Part shown: positions 5,865 to 15,399 of the stretch, one piece after another
Layout of the letters: each line of letters begins with the position of its first letter
How positions within the stretch are numbered: the stretch's first letter is position 1
IMG/VR virus record: IMGVR_UViG_3300023174_000015
Coordinates: 1-36,983 of that record
Strand: one strand, 5' to 3'
From: a virus
Length of the DNA: 36,983 nucleotides
Notes under the pieces: model-generated
What the model was told of the DNA's origin: nothing
The model's database searches: none
What the model saw: only the letters and a program-made list of their open reading frames with translations
Position numbers and translations under genes: made by a program

Positions 5865-7147
5865 ACTTTGTAATATGGAATTTTGTAATCCGTGCCTTGA
5901 ATGTTTACGGTGATGTAGCCTTGCACTTGGGCCGGAGGCGCTCCGTTAGTTCCAATAGTTGCCGTAGTAGAAGAATAAGCGCTGGTCCATGTTATTGTTT
6001 CTGCTACAACAACGCCGCCAGCGTCACTAAAAATTACTTTGTCTGTGCCGCTGACTGAGTATGTTAGACCAGCAACACCTGTACTGTTGTGGCGCAAACG
6101 GTACACAGACGAGGCGTCAAACGCCATGTTGTCGCCGTTCTTAATGCGGATTGCCGAAGTGCTGTTTGTAGATGTACCCAGATCAATACCAACCGTATAC
6201 GTGCCGGACATTTGAATGCCCCAAGTACCCGAAGATGAAACTTGGATGCCTACTGTCATGTTGCCATTTAGCGCAATGCCATCAGTTACTTGACCTTGGG
6301 TTAAATCATTGTCGGTCGGGCCAACGCGCAAACCATACGATGTAGTGTTGATTGTGCCAGCGGACACGCCTTTACCCACGCTAATGTCAACGCCGACACG
6401 GTTTAAACTGGTGTCTGTTCCGTTGGCAAATACGCCTGCTTCAATACCAACTAACCCTTTAGTAGGGTTAGCCACTTGGGTAAAGTCACGCGCTTCAGAA
6501 ACAATGCCCCATGTAGGGCCAACAGCACGCTTGTTGCCTTGACCGTACAAAGCCACGTTTTCACCAGCGGCTGAATAGTTGTCCATGATGGACACGTTGG
6601 TCCACTCAAACGATGTTTCGGTTGCGCCGGTTATGGTTCGTGCATAAACAGTTGGATTGACATAACCCACAGTGCCACCGGCCACGGCAGACGCGTCACG
6701 AAGCGCATTGACCGAAGCCTTGTATTCGCGGTCAGTGCCGGTTGCGGTTGGTGACACGCCATCCAACAGTTGCAAGCGGTCGTTGACTGTGGTGGTGACG
6801 TTGTTGTCGGTTGGGGTATAGCCGATCAGCGTAGCCCCGTTTGATGCGGCTAACAGCGCCAGCGTAGGACCGTTTGCACCATTAACGTTATCAGCGGTCC
6901 AGATCAACGTGTCGTTGGCATCTTTAAGGACCATGTAATAGCGACTGTTGCCGCACCACACAGCCGCCTCACCGCGACTGTTGAAAATCACAGGGTTGGT
7001 GTTGGCTGTGCTGCCGGTGTAATCGGTATACGTGGCCTGTGGTGTCGTTGTGCCAGCAGCATAGGTGTACAGTTTCCCGCCCACCAACGGGTTACCGTTG
7101 GCATCGAAGAACTGCATTATTGGGCTGGGGGTAAGCGTAGTAGTCAT
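5861..7147 (-). CDS. Tail fibre / receptor-binding protein
   Basis: A 428-aa protein. The N-terminal 80 residues (with IMQFFDANGNPLVGGKLYTY and GTTTPQATYTDY ... NPVIFNSRGEAAVW) are a known virion-attachment domain of podovirus tail fibres and tailspikes. The rest is rich in G, T, S and V, fitting a beta-structured trimeric shaft and a host-binding tip that ends IPYYKV. No depolymerase active site is apparent. AGGAA precedes ATG 7147. It follows the ejection proteins and precedes lysis, the same place P22 has its tailspike. Confidence 0.85.
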   Translation of the reverse strand: MTTTLTPSPIMQFFDANGNPLVGGKLYTYAAGTTTPQATYTDYTGSTANTNPVIFNSRGEAAVWCGNSRYYMVLKDANDTLIWTADNVNGANGPTLALLAASNGATLIGYTPTDNNVTTTVNDRLQLLDGVSPTATGTDREYKASVNALRDASAVAGGTVGYVNPTVYARTITGATETSFEWTNVSIMDNYSAAGENVALYGQGNKRAVGPTWGIVSEARDFTQVANPTKGLVGIEAGVFANGTDTSLNRVGVDISVGKGVSAGTINTTSYGLRVGPTDNDLTQGQVTDGIALNGNMTVGIQVSSSGTWGIQMSGTYTVGIDLGTSTNSTSAIRIKNGDNMAFDASSVYRLRHNSTGVAGLTYSVSGTDKVIFSDAGGVVVAETITWTSAYSSTTATIGTNGAPPAQVQGYITVNIQGTDYKIPYYKV

Positions 7148-7155
7148 GTCGATTC

Positions 7156-9039
7156 CTATTTGTTGGCCATGCCAGTTAAATCAATTCTAAGTGCGTTTTT
7201 GTTGGGTTGTTTAGGTGTTAATGCGTTGAAATTAACAGCTTCTTCAACTTTTTTCCCAATGGATTGTTTGCGTGCTGCTTCAGCAGCCATGCCAGTAAAT
7301 GGCAACTTTGTCTTTTCAAGTGTGTCAAAAACCCTAACCATTGCACTTGCTGTATTGGAATAATTCACAGCACCAGGCGGTTTGACCAAGGCATCTTTTA
7401 CCGTATCTCGCAAATCAATAATTTGATCACGGCCAGTTTTGCCAAACAAATAAGACAGCTTGCCTTCACGATCCAAGTTGTCAATCGTTGTTTTAAGTTT
7501 TGCAAATGACAATTCGCCACTTGCGTTTTTAGTTAATTGATCTTTCATGTGCTGAATAGTCTGACCTTGCACTTCGGCCCACGCTTGCTGCCCTTCTGGT
7601 CCAGCTTTTTTTAACAGCACTGCCACATTCTGCATTTGTTCTTTACTGCCGTCCAAAACAATGTGTTTAAACACATCATCAAGCGCAACTTTGCGGTCTG
7701 CATAGCCAGCCTTTGTACCAAGCAGTTCAGCAACCCTAAAGTTATCGTCAAATTGGTTTGCAAGCTCTCGCCTTTGAGTTCGTGCAGCTTTGTACAGATC
7801 ACCGCCAGCACCTTCAGTTACTTGATCAAGAACATTTCTAATGTCCTTCATGTATTTGCCAGATGTCTCACCAGGCTTGCCTAACTTGTTAGCAACTTGA
7901 TAGATTGACTCAATATCATCAATAGTCACCTGACCATTTTTTAAATCTTTAAACGCATTTAACTTTGCTTTGATAGAATTTATTTCTGGTACTGAAATAG
8001 CTTCGGCTGCAAGACTTGTCAAATAATCGTCTAACGCAGTAGTGTCAACAACTGTCTTGGTTTCGTTTGCATCTCTTGCTTTTTGATACGCCGTATCAAC
8101 TTTTTTCTTTTTATTTTCATAAGCATTGACCAATTCTTTGTCAACAATTGTGCCTAATTTTCGGTAGGATTCAGAATCAGACAAGGCACCTTGTGCGCCT
8201 GTTTCTTCTGCCATCCTGTCCATGCGATTTAAAATATCAGTTTTTTGTGCAGCTTTGGCCTCAAGCAATGGCTTGCCAATTGTTTCTGGAAAATTCTTAG
8301 CCGTTTCTGATTCAAACTGCAATTGACCAAGGTTTTGTTGTTGCTCACCTTTAAGCAATCTGATGTTTTGGCGCTGCGCCCTTTCAGCCCTCAACATATC
8401 TTCTTGAGTTGTCGCTGCACCCATACCTTGCATAGCCGGCTGTTCACGAGTCAATACATTGGCCAGCGCATTACGAGCTGGCGCCACAGCTTGTCCAATT
8501 GCCGGACGGGCAATTGCGCCAGCCTGCATCATGGCCGGTCCAGCCATTGCATTTAAGTTTGCACCAGCTGTGCCAAAGGTTGGTGGCAAAGCGCCGGTAA
8601 GAGGTTCCAAAACATTGCCAATTCCACCAAGGATTTGTTTGGCTGTCTCAGTGCGTGGTTGATAAAACTGAGCCCGAGCAGTGCGAGCTGCTTCCTCACC
8701 AGCTTGGACACCGGCAGGCGTTCCATACTGACCGCTTGCCAAAGATCCAATTAAGCCGGCCACGGGCGCCACAACGCCACTTGCAAGACCGCCGACAAGT
8801 GTCGCAGGTGTTTCAATCACGCCCATAATCCGGTCACGCAAAGAAACTTTTGGCGCAGGCTTAGTCACTACATTTTCAGCGCCAGGTATTTCTGTAGCTG
8901 AACCCAATCCAATGGTCTTGTAAAAGTCTATCTTTGGGATCTGGCTATAAAACTTTTGATGCAACGAATCGGCCAACTTTACATCTGGCACTTCATCGTA
9001 TTGAGGATACTGTGCTCGAAATTCAGCAAGTGTGGCCAT
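7156..9039 (-). CDS. Ejection / internal virion protein (627 aa)
   Basis: The N-terminal segment (MATLAEFRAQYPQYDEVPDV then LADSLHQKFYSQIPKIDFY) is a recognisable conserved lead-in of phage internal virion proteins. Residues of about 60-110 are hydrophobic and glycine-rich (PVAGLIGSLASGQYG), able to contact a membrane, and residues 200-560 are mainly helical and charged. As the third of three consecutive genes after the tail factors it occupies the place of P22 gp16, which leaves the virion to help DNA cross the envelope. Function is by position and composition. Confidence 0.7.
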   Translation of the reverse strand: MATLAEFRAQYPQYDEVPDVKLADSLHQKFYSQIPKIDFYKTIGLGSATEIPGAENVVTKPAPKVSLRDRIMGVIETPATLVGGLASGVVAPVAGLIGSLASGQYGTPAGVQAGEEAARTARAQFYQPRTETAKQILGGIGNVLEPLTGALPPTFGTAGANLNAMAGPAMMQAGAIARPAIGQAVAPARNALANVLTREQPAMQGMGAATTQEDMLRAERAQRQNIRLLKGEQQQNLGQLQFESETAKNFPETIGKPLLEAKAAQKTDILNRMDRMAEETGAQGALSDSESYRKLGTIVDKELVNAYENKKKKVDTAYQKARDANETKTVVDTTALDDYLTSLAAEAISVPEINSIKAKLNAFKDLKNGQVTIDDIESIYQVANKLGKPGETSGKYMKDIRNVLDQVTEGAGGDLYKAARTQRRELANQFDDNFRVAELLGTKAGYADRKVALDDVFKHIVLDGSKEQMQNVAVLLKKAGPEGQQAWAEVQGQTIQHMKDQLTKNASGELSFAKLKTTIDNLDREGKLSYLFGKTGRDQIIDLRDTVKDALVKPPGAVNYSNTASAMVRVFDTLEKTKLPFTGMAAEAARKQSIGKKVEEAVNFNALTPKQPNKNALRIDLTGMANK

Positions 9040-10619
9040 TACGGTTTGCCCCCAAAAAGTTCTAATGGGTCATTTGCGTTTGCACCAGATTTGTCAATGT
9101 AACTTTGGCCTTGTTTGCTAGTTGAAATTTTCATGCCCTCAATTGCGCGTTGTCTAGCTTTTGCTTTTTGTTGTACAACAGTTTTATCTTCGCCAACTAA
9201 AGGAAAATATTCTTTAATTGTGTTTGAAACTTCACTTGGCCCAAATGCAGCGCCAGATGTTGCTCTTAAATAAGCCGTTGCAAATGCAATTTGAGCTTGA
9301 CCTAGTTTTTGCTGATTGACATCTGGCCCTAAAAGTGAAGTTGGATCTTGTCTAAATATAGACTCAATAGCATTTGCAGCGTTTTCACCTGATCCCAAAA
9401 ATTGAGGGCTTAGTTTAGCAAGACCTTGCAACACAGAAACAGCAACTGGTGCAGTTGTTGTCCCATCTTTTTCAACTTTAGAAATTATGCCGTTTGCTTG
9501 GTTCATAGCCGCGCCAAACATAGCCGATTTGCTTTGAGCCTCAGTCATTGCCGTTCCCTTGCCAACTAACTGGCGAGGCCCACCAGCAGTTGGTGCAACA
9601 GCAGGGGCAGTCTGATCAAGCACACTGGTCATGCCAGGGATGGCTGGCACAACAGCGCCAGGCTGCGCCATGCGCGGTCCAGGCATACCGCCGGCGCCTT
9701 GAACCATTGGTGCAACAGCCGGTGCAGCGCCACCGCCAATAGTGACAGGAAATGCTTGCAATGTGCGCTTGTTTACTCCAAAAAATTCACCGTTTTCATT
9801 TTCTTTAAGTTCAAAACCTGGGTTGGCTTTTTCAAACGCAAATTTGGCTTGCTGAAGCGCAAGATTACCCGCAGAAATGTTTGCTTGTTGCTGCGCGATT
9901 CTGTTAGCCGCAATCTGTGCTGGTGTCATGCCAGAGGCTTGGGCAGGCATAACTTCTTTTTGGAACGTTGGACTGTTAGGGTTCTGGTCCAAGAAAATAA
10001 TACTGCCGTCTGCACGAGTGACTTGCATTGGTTTAGGTGATGTTTGCGTCAATCTTTCTTTGGCATCAAGAATGTTAACCAACATTCCTTTTTGCCAAGC
10101 CCCAAACGATGGCGCTTGTGCCAACTGGCCTTTGAGCATGTTGGCTTTTTGCTGATCAATGTCGCCGCTGGCAAGATGCTGATCAATGCTGGCTATAGCT
10201 TCTTCAGGACTGTTTAGCGCAGCAATATCCCCAATGGCTTTGGTAGCTTTGTCAATTCGTTGCTTAAATTCAAGACCGGTTGTTTCAACGGCGGTTTTTT
10301 TAATCGCGCCCCGTTCTTTTTCTGTGGCCAACATTTTGGTCTGCACATCAGGAATCAAATGACCAGCGCCGCGTTCGGCTAACCCTCGCATCAACATAGC
10401 GCTATCAATAGCGCCGGTCTGTGAGTTATATGCGGCCTTGTACGCATCTGACAAAGCGTTTTGCGTAAATTCCTGACGCTGTGCAGCGCCAAGTTGATAC
10501 TGAGCCAATTGATTTTGATTTTGCGCGTTTTGGATTTGCGCCATTTGGCTGTATTGCGTCAAAGGGTTAGGTAATTCAATACCCCGAACGCCAAGGGCGA
10601 TGTTTGGATCGAGTGCCAT
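9039..10619 (-). CDS. Ejection / internal virion protein (526 aa)
   Basis: Glutamine- and alanine-rich N-terminal 70 residues (NQNQLAQYQLGAAQRQEFTQ) are followed by helical charged stretches and a Pro/Ala/Gly-rich linker near residues 290-350. The C-terminal part resembles a compact helical domain. Placed in the middle of the three-gene set, it corresponds to P22 gp20 by position only. AAGGAA lies 8 nt before ATG 10619. The stop overlaps the next start by 1 nt. Confidence 0.7.
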   Translation of the reverse strand: MALDPNIALGVRGIELPNPLTQYSQMAQIQNAQNQNQLAQYQLGAAQRQEFTQNALSDAYKAAYNSQTGAIDSAMLMRGLAERGAGHLIPDVQTKMLATEKERGAIKKTAVETTGLEFKQRIDKATKAIGDIAALNSPEEAIASIDQHLASGDIDQQKANMLKGQLAQAPSFGAWQKGMLVNILDAKERLTQTSPKPMQVTRADGSIIFLDQNPNSPTFQKEVMPAQASGMTPAQIAANRIAQQQANISAGNLALQQAKFAFEKANPGFELKENENGEFFGVNKRTLQAFPVTIGGGAAPAVAPMVQGAGGMPGPRMAQPGAVVPAIPGMTSVLDQTAPAVAPTAGGPRQLVGKGTAMTEAQSKSAMFGAAMNQANGIISKVEKDGTTTAPVAVSVLQGLAKLSPQFLGSGENAANAIESIFRQDPTSLLGPDVNQQKLGQAQIAFATAYLRATSGAAFGPSEVSNTIKEYFPLVGEDKTVVQQKAKARQRAIEGMKISTSKQGQSYIDKSGANANDPLELFGGKP

Positions 10620-10629
10620 AATTTATTCC

Positions 10630-11325
10630 TTATAATTCGCTGCCGTATCCTGCTGGGGTAGAGCCAAAGAAGGAGTTATAACTAGGACGATTGCGTAAAG
10701 CATTGGCTAAATTATTGTTGCTGGTGTAGTTCATGTATTGGTTTGCACCGCCAGTAACAGCATTTGCCACGCCCACGCCGCCAGCCGCTTGTGCGGCTGC
10801 GCCACTGGTAAGCATGTTGCCTGCGTTGGTTGCATAGTTTTGTCCAGCTTGGGCAGAAAGCGCGTTTGCACTTCTACCAAAACCTGCAAGAGTCATGTAA
10901 GGCTCAAGGGTTGCGTTGCGTTCAGTTTGGTATCGGTTAAACGCATTGCTATATTCTTGCGATGCCAAGTTTTGGCCATAATTTTGCAATGCACCGCCAG
11001 TGTTCCCACTAATTAGACCACCTCGGGCCGCAGCGCTACGCTCTAATGCTTTTGTGCCTTGGTCCAATCGAAACTGATAACTGGGGTCTTGGGCAAACGT
11101 AGCCATGTTAAATGGCTTGTATTCGGCCAAACTTTCTAGTCTAGTCAGCGCTCGGCCACCCGCTTCACGGTAAGGGCGTTGCTGTTCATTTGTTATGTCA
11201 AATTGTTCTCTTTGAAGTTGTGCGGCTTGATTTGCCGCATTGGCTTGCGCCGCAGCGCCACTACTGGCTGCATTTGCGCCGATTAACGAGCTAGTAACTA
11301 CAGCTCCAGCTACCCAGAATGTCAT
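10630..11325 (-). CDS. DNA-transfer / ejection protein, P22 gp7-like position (231 aa)
   Basis: The protein starts with a hydrophobic, alanine-rich segment (residues 2-45, small residues) and then QLQREQFDITNEQQRPYREA. I recognise this region from phage proteins annotated as DNA-transfer proteins of podoviruses. The body is rich in N, Q, A and G, typical of ejected virion proteins. GGAGGTG lies 6 nt before the ATG, which overlaps the cupin gene's stop (11322-11325). It is the first of three consecutive ejection-type genes. Confidence 0.75.
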   Translation of the reverse strand: MTFWVAGAVVTSSLIGANAASSGAAAQANAANQAAQLQREQFDITNEQQRPYREAGGRALTRLESLAEYKPFNMATFAQDPSYQFRLDQGTKALERSAAARGGLISGNTGGALQNYGQNLASQEYSNAFNRYQTERNATLEPYMTLAGFGRSANALSAQAGQNYATNAGNMLTSGAAAQAAGGVGVANAVTGGANQYMNYTSNNNLANALRNRPSYNSFFGSTPAGYGSEL

Positions 11326-11786
11326 GGCAACACCTCCAAAGGTTGATCTTTAACAATATTACCGAGACTATACATGCTGTTGGGTTCTTCCTCAACCAAT
11401 TCGGTTTCAGCGTCCTCCACAGTTTGCGAATCGGTGCGATGGAAGGTCATGCAAATAGTATCCGTATGGGCATACACAGCGCGTTTCGTTCCTGGTTTAC
11501 TTTCAAATAAATACGGCCCTGATATTTCAATTGCGCCATCGTCAGTGGTAATGGACACGGTGCCCGACACAATCAAATAAAAATGTTCTTTTTTATGAAC
11601 TTTTCCTACCACCAACACGCCAGCATGACGGAACACTTCACGGCAGTACATGCCGCCATGAAAATAGTGTTTAGTTTTAGGTTCGTATTGCGGCAGCTTT
11701 GACACCTCAACCTGCAAGGCTTTTACCTTGTCAACCATTGACACTGCTGGCGCAATTTTAAACCCTTTACCGTAAGTCACTTGCAT
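11322..11786 (-). CDS. Cupin-like virion-associated protein (154 aa)
   Basis: I start at ATG 11786 (AAGG 7 nt upstream); the upstream TTG at 11813 lies inside the preceding gene. The core (GGMYCREVFRHAGVLVVGKV, KKEHFYLIVSGTVSIT, SKPGTKRAVYAHTD) has the beta-strand and His/Glu spacing of a cupin barrel. I recognise this protein type from podoviral tail modules, where its role is not established. It sits between the gp10-like tail factor and the ejection genes. Confidence 0.8.
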   Translation of the reverse strand: MQVTYGKGFKIAPAVSMVDKVKALQVEVSKLPQYEPKTKHYFHGGMYCREVFRHAGVLVVGKVHKKEHFYLIVSGTVSITTDDGAIEISGPYLFESKPGTKRAVYAHTDTICMTFHRTDSQTVEDAETELVEEEPNSMYSLGNIVKDQPLEVLP

Positions 11787-11790
11787 AGGA

Positions 11791-12156
11791 TTACCTTGGA
11801 ATAAGCGTAACAATGGGTGTGCCTGAGTACGTGATAGTTAGCGCGTCAGTGGGCGACAAACCAAACATGCCATAGTACGAACCCGTATTGTATTTTGTAC
11901 CAGTCCCACGTTGGAATTCGACCTTAATTACACCGCCGCCGCTGATCATAACGTCTACCGGCCTTTGGGTGTCGTTTCCAATAACCAATGGCGATGTGGT
12001 TAACGGTACATTAGCTGGATCACTTTGAGGTGTGTAATCAACATTTGACTCTAACAACGCCAAAAAATACCGATACCATTGCCGCGACATTAGACCCGTC
12101 ACTTCATCAAGAAGCGGTACACGGCTTGACGGGATATTGGTATCTGCGTTAAGCAT
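11791..12156 (-). CDS. Small virion-associated protein (121 aa)
   Basis: Contains SSRVPLLDEVTGLMSRQWYR near the N-terminus, a motif (R-V-P-x-x-D ... G-L-x-S-R-x-W-Y-R-x-F) seen in short structural proteins of many tailed phages. The C-terminal part is short beta-type segments with glycine. It overlaps the gp10-like gene by 8 nt and precedes the cupin gene, so it is likely a tail or neck accessory protein. Confidence 0.72.
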   Translation of the reverse strand: MLNADTNIPSSRVPLLDEVTGLMSRQWYRYFLALLESNVDYTPQSDPANVPLTTSPLVIGNDTQRPVDVMISGGGVIKVEFQRGTGTKYNTGSYYGMFGLSPTDALTITYSGTPIVTLIPR

Positions 12157-13666
12157 TGGTAGGCGTCACAAACAGTTCAGCGCCCATGATAGCAATCTTG
12201 ACCGGATCGGTGCCTGAAATTTCATACACGCGGTCGCGCAACTTCATTGTCATGCCCAAACGCCGCCAGATCACCCGTTGGCCGGTCTGACCCACAGCGC
12301 CCATAGATTTAGAATGGTAGTTGCCCCACGTATGGCCACCATCGTCCGACCACCGCAGCAACACCAAGGGCGTACCGTTGACGCTTGTTTGGTCACCTGT
12401 GATCAGGAAGTCGTAAGACTCAGTGATAATGTCATCGCTGTCTTCAGTAACAATAAATTGTTCTTCTGTAACTGGAGGCAGGGTAAACCCGACTTCACAG
12501 TCAAGTTGCAATGAATGCTGTGCGGTGCGCTTAAGCGTGTTCGTACCAGAGGCCAGCGCACGCCAAGAGCGAATCCACTTTTGGATGTGGTCATTATCCG
12601 AGTACACATCCAAATCAAACGCATAAATTTTGCCGTCTGCAAAGTCACCGACCAGCACTTCGCTGTTAAACACAGCGCGGCAGTTGGACCGATGACGGAT
12701 TGCGTTGTCGTTCTCCCAGCTTGCACGTTCGTGCCACGCTTGGGTTGAGGCATCGTAGACCCATGTGGCGTTGGCCGAAGGGAAGGTCAGCACATAGAAG
12801 GTGTGACCTTCTTGCTGGTACGAATAAGCGATGGCGTCTGTGATGTTGCCGTATTGGGCAATAGCATATTCAACTGCGTGCGTAGATATGCGTGTGCCCG
12901 TGTAACCGTTGGCACGGTAAACAATGCCTTGGCCACGGGCGTCAGCGCCCAGCCAGAACAAGCTGTTGTCTAGCTTGGCTACCGAAAACGCTGCCGCGCA
13001 TCCTATCTCGTTAAAAGCCCCTTGGATGCGCTGGAATGGCTGCCCAGGGGGCGGTAGTCCGGCGTCATACCAAACCTCAACCGAGTTACCACCAAATAGC
13101 CATAGTTCATTGTGGTCAGCGATCACGGCCACCAGACCATCGGGCGATCCTTCGGCACTGGCCACACTGGCTCCGTCTAGCACCGTGCCATCATACGAAT
13201 CAGTCACCCAAAACTTCTGGCTGTTGATTTCGTTAAAGATGAAATAGCCGTCCACAAACGTGACGGTCTGCGCTGGTGGAAATGTATTGTTCTGAACAAA
13301 AACGCCAGTTACAGAGTTGTAGACATAACTTGGACCGTTGGCCGCAATAAACAATTGAGTGCCGTTAAATGCCATCGACACGGGGCCGGTGTTGCCCACA
13401 GTGCCAAGCAGTGTTGCGTTGTAGCTTTGATCAACTTTGTACAGTTGATTGTTGGATACCACGTACAGCCATTGACCCGATTGCAACATGCCCCGAATAG
13501 GACCAACGCCTACGGATGTCACCAGCCGCAAGCCAGGGGCACGGTTTAAAAACGCCGCTTCCTTGCCACCCTCGGGGATGATCTCAGGAAACAGATTGAC
13601 CATGCGGTTATCCGCAGCATTGGTGCTGCGTGCAACGTAGCTAGAGCCAAGAATCTGCGTTTTCAT
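12149..13666 (-). CDS. P22 gp10-like tail accessory (packaged-DNA stabilisation) protein
   Basis: A 505-aa protein. P22 gp10 binds below gp4 and closes the portal to retain packaged DNA. The sequence has repeated beta-propeller-like strands and the conserved segments TVTFVDGYFIFNE, ELWLFGGNSVEVW, PFQRIQGAFNEIGC and FWLGADARGQG, which match the family as I know it. ATG 13666 overlaps the preceding stop (13663-13666, ATGA) with AGGA 7 nt upstream, so I prefer it to the longer frame from 13687. It lies two genes after the gp4-like protein. Confidence 0.88.
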   Translation of the reverse strand: MKTQILGSSYVARSTNAADNRMVNLFPEIIPEGGKEAAFLNRAPGLRLVTSVGVGPIRGMLQSGQWLYVVSNNQLYKVDQSYNATLLGTVGNTGPVSMAFNGTQLFIAANGPSYVYNSVTGVFVQNNTFPPAQTVTFVDGYFIFNEINSQKFWVTDSYDGTVLDGASVASAEGSPDGLVAVIADHNELWLFGGNSVEVWYDAGLPPPGQPFQRIQGAFNEIGCAAAFSVAKLDNSLFWLGADARGQGIVYRANGYTGTRISTHAVEYAIAQYGNITDAIAYSYQQEGHTFYVLTFPSANATWVYDASTQAWHERASWENDNAIRHRSNCRAVFNSEVLVGDFADGKIYAFDLDVYSDNDHIQKWIRSWRALASGTNTLKRTAQHSLQLDCEVGFTLPPVTEEQFIVTEDSDDIITESYDFLITGDQTSVNGTPLVLLRWSDDGGHTWGNYHSKSMGAVGQTGQRVIWRRLGMTMKLRDRVYEISGTDPVKIAIMGAELFVTPTNA

Positions 13667-13908
13667 AAAGAATCCTGATAGACCCATTGTGGGCTGTCAT
13701 CAATCCAAATGTCGGCGTTGATTACAGCCGACTTTGCTTTTCGGCTAGTGTAAACAACTTCAATTGGGGCATTGACAATTGTTTCAACTGGTGTACGCAT
13801 CGTGACAATTTTTACTGTGTGCCCACGATTTTGCGCTAATTGAACAAAATCATCCCACAACGCCGGATCGGCGGTGTAGGTTTTGTCGTAATCAAGCGCA
13901 ATCAACAT
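13663..13908 (-). CDS. Minimal HAD-superfamily phosphatase-like protein (81 aa)
   Basis: Only 81 aa yet it carries HAD motifs in order: motif I DYDKT (nucleophile Asp6 and acid/base Asp8), motif II Thr37 in IVTMR, a motif III Lys (57 or 59) in SRKAKS, and motif IV IDD (Asp70-71). No cap domain can fit. ATG 13908 overlaps the gp4-like stop by 1 nt. It is inserted between the two P22-type tail factor genes. Possible substrates are nucleotides or a phosphorylated end; none is shown by the sequence. Confidence 0.8.
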   Translation of the reverse strand: MLIALDYDKTYTADPALWDDFVQLAQNRGHTVKIVTMRTPVETIVNAPIEVVYTSRKAKSAVINADIWIDDSPQWVYQDSL

Positions 13909-14627
13909 CAATAATTGCCAGCATAAATGTTAAAGCGCTGGCGAGTGGCCACGATGGCGTAAGGCATCGACATCACATCGTCAGGGTTATTGATGCGCTT
14001 TAAGTCGCGCTTGCTGGTCATGGCAATGCGTTGCACTTGGGGGCTTGGCTCAACGCCAAACTCAGGCGCAATCTCCATTGCCAACGAATACGTAAACGCA
14101 CGCAGGTAGCCTGGCGGGAACGCTAGTACCGTGTTCAACGTAGCAGGCTGAGTTAATTCTTCAACACTGACAAAATGCCACTCCAAATCCCGCGTGGGCT
14201 TGGGGTAGATGTACATATCAACGTCTGGATATGTCATGTTGATAAACAACACTTGCGGGTAAGTAGACGTTACTGTTTTCACAGCAATACCATCGTATTG
14301 CTGCTGGTTAATCATTTTTATGCCGTAAGAAACGTTTGTGCTTGCGTCACGGTAGTAGGTTGCATCATCCAGCAAAATAGGCCGGTTGCCTACAAAATCG
14401 CCTGTTGGGCCAAGGGTGCGGTTAATAAAACCAGCAGGCCATGTAAAGACTTGATCTTGCGTAGAAAAAACAGACAGACGTTCTGTATTCCACGAATCTA
14501 TCATCTGATTTAGCGCAACAAGGCAATCGTTGGATGTTTCGGAGGAAGGCGTTTCACCTTCGGCCAGCATACCGATTAAGCGCAAGGCGCGGTTAATTTG
14601 ATCCCCAGCCGTAAAAACAGTAGCCAT
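13908..14627 (-). CDS. P22 gp4-like tail accessory protein
   Basis: A 239-aa protein fitting the P22 gp4 tail accessory family (packaged-DNA stabilisation). gp4 is the first protein to bind the filled portal. The N-terminal stretch (DQINRALRLIGMLAEGETPS) with ALNQMIDSWNTERL, and the middle FPPGYLRAFTYSLAMEIAPE, are the segments I recognise. It lies directly after the coat region in the P22 order, broken only by a homing endonuclease. The ATG abuts the endonuclease stop with no gap. Confidence 0.85.
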   Translation of the reverse strand: MATVFTAGDQINRALRLIGMLAEGETPSSETSNDCLVALNQMIDSWNTERLSVFSTQDQVFTWPAGFINRTLGPTGDFVGNRPILLDDATYYRDASTNVSYGIKMINQQQYDGIAVKTVTSTYPQVLFINMTYPDVDMYIYPKPTRDLEWHFVSVEELTQPATLNTVLAFPPGYLRAFTYSLAMEIAPEFGVEPSPQVQRIAMTSKRDLKRINNPDDVMSMPYAIVATRQRFNIYAGNY

Positions 14628-15203
14628 TTATTGCCCCTTTTTTGCAGCCCATCGGGCTTTAGCGGCTACAGAAATTTTCTGCTTTGCCTCGTCTGTATGA
14701 TAACGGCCAGTGCTGGTCGTTCTAATTTTTTCACGGGTTTCAGCAGAAAAAACCTTACCCTTGTTTACATTTGATAAATGTGCTTTTTGCGCCTCGGACA
14801 TTACGGAAACGCCCTTTTTAGCTTTTGAAATGTTTTGCTTATGTTTGTCAGAAAACCCACGCTTTTTAGCCGATACACTCATTTTAGCGCGTGTTTCAAT
14901 TGAGGCTTTTGTTCCAAGAGGTGAGTTGGCAATTGGACGCCCGTTGTAAGTTGGCTTAAAAAAATCCATCCAAAATTGCTCACGGGAGATCAAATTAGTC
15001 TTGTCATCAACAAACTGAATAATTTCCCAATCAAACGTATTTGCGCCGTACTTGTTATACGCCCGTTGAAGGCGTGTGTTGTAGTGGCATTGCTTAAACA
15101 ATAAATTACGATGCGCGTTCCATCTGCGATTAACAGCCACAGCAGAGCCAACGTACATGTCGCGGGTGACATTGTTGACAATAGCGTAGATGGCAGAGGC
15201 CAT
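14628..15203 (-). CDS. GIY-YIG homing endonuclease with NUMOD3 repeats
   Basis: A 191-aa free-standing homing endonuclease. The nuclease N-terminus has the AIYAIVN strand, a YVGSA strand (Y-I-G equivalent), Arg-containing NRRWNAHRN, and a Glu further on in SREQFWMDFF. From about residue 105 there are repeated DNA-binding NUMOD3-type units (SDKHKQNISKAKKG, SEAQKAHLSNVNKG, SAETREKIRTTSTG). It is wedged between two structural genes (3-nt gap before, no gap after), typical of an invading selfish element. No intron is evident. It could cut a homologous unfilled site in relatives. Confidence 0.93.
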   Translation of the reverse strand: MASAIYAIVNNVTRDMYVGSAVAVNRRWNAHRNLLFKQCHYNTRLQRAYNKYGANTFDWEIIQFVDDKTNLISREQFWMDFFKPTYNGRPIANSPLGTKASIETRAKMSVSAKKRGFSDKHKQNISKAKKGVSVMSEAQKAHLSNVNKGKVFSAETREKIRTTSTGRYHTDEAKQKISVAAKARWAAKKGQ

Positions 15204-15205
15204 GC

Positions 15206-15394
15206 TCAGACTCCTTCGGTTTCACCTTTGCGGGTGTATTTGCGCTTCACAACTAACGTGTTGGCCGCTTCTTCAGAGTCTGAAGGCGTGTCTGGATTGT
15301 AGCGCATCCAACCATTTTTTTCATCAAAATCGGCTTCAAGGTCCATTGTGGCTACTTTGCGACCGTGAACAGGATGAGAAAGATAAATAACCAT
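15206..15394 (-). CDS. Small phage protein downstream of capsid genes (62 aa)
   Basis: Begins MVIYLSHPVHGRKVATMDLE and ends in a basic tail (VVKRKYTRKGE). I recognise the 'x-Y-x-S-H-P-x-H-G-x-K-V-A-T-M' beginning from small proteins that follow capsid genes in podoviruses of beta- and gammaproteobacteria; role unknown. A terminator-like hairpin lies just upstream (15400-15426). Confidence 0.75.
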   Translation of the reverse strand: MVIYLSHPVHGRKVATMDLEADFDEKNGWMRYNPDTPSDSEEAANTLVVKRKYTRKGETEGV

Positions 15395-15399
15395 GATTT

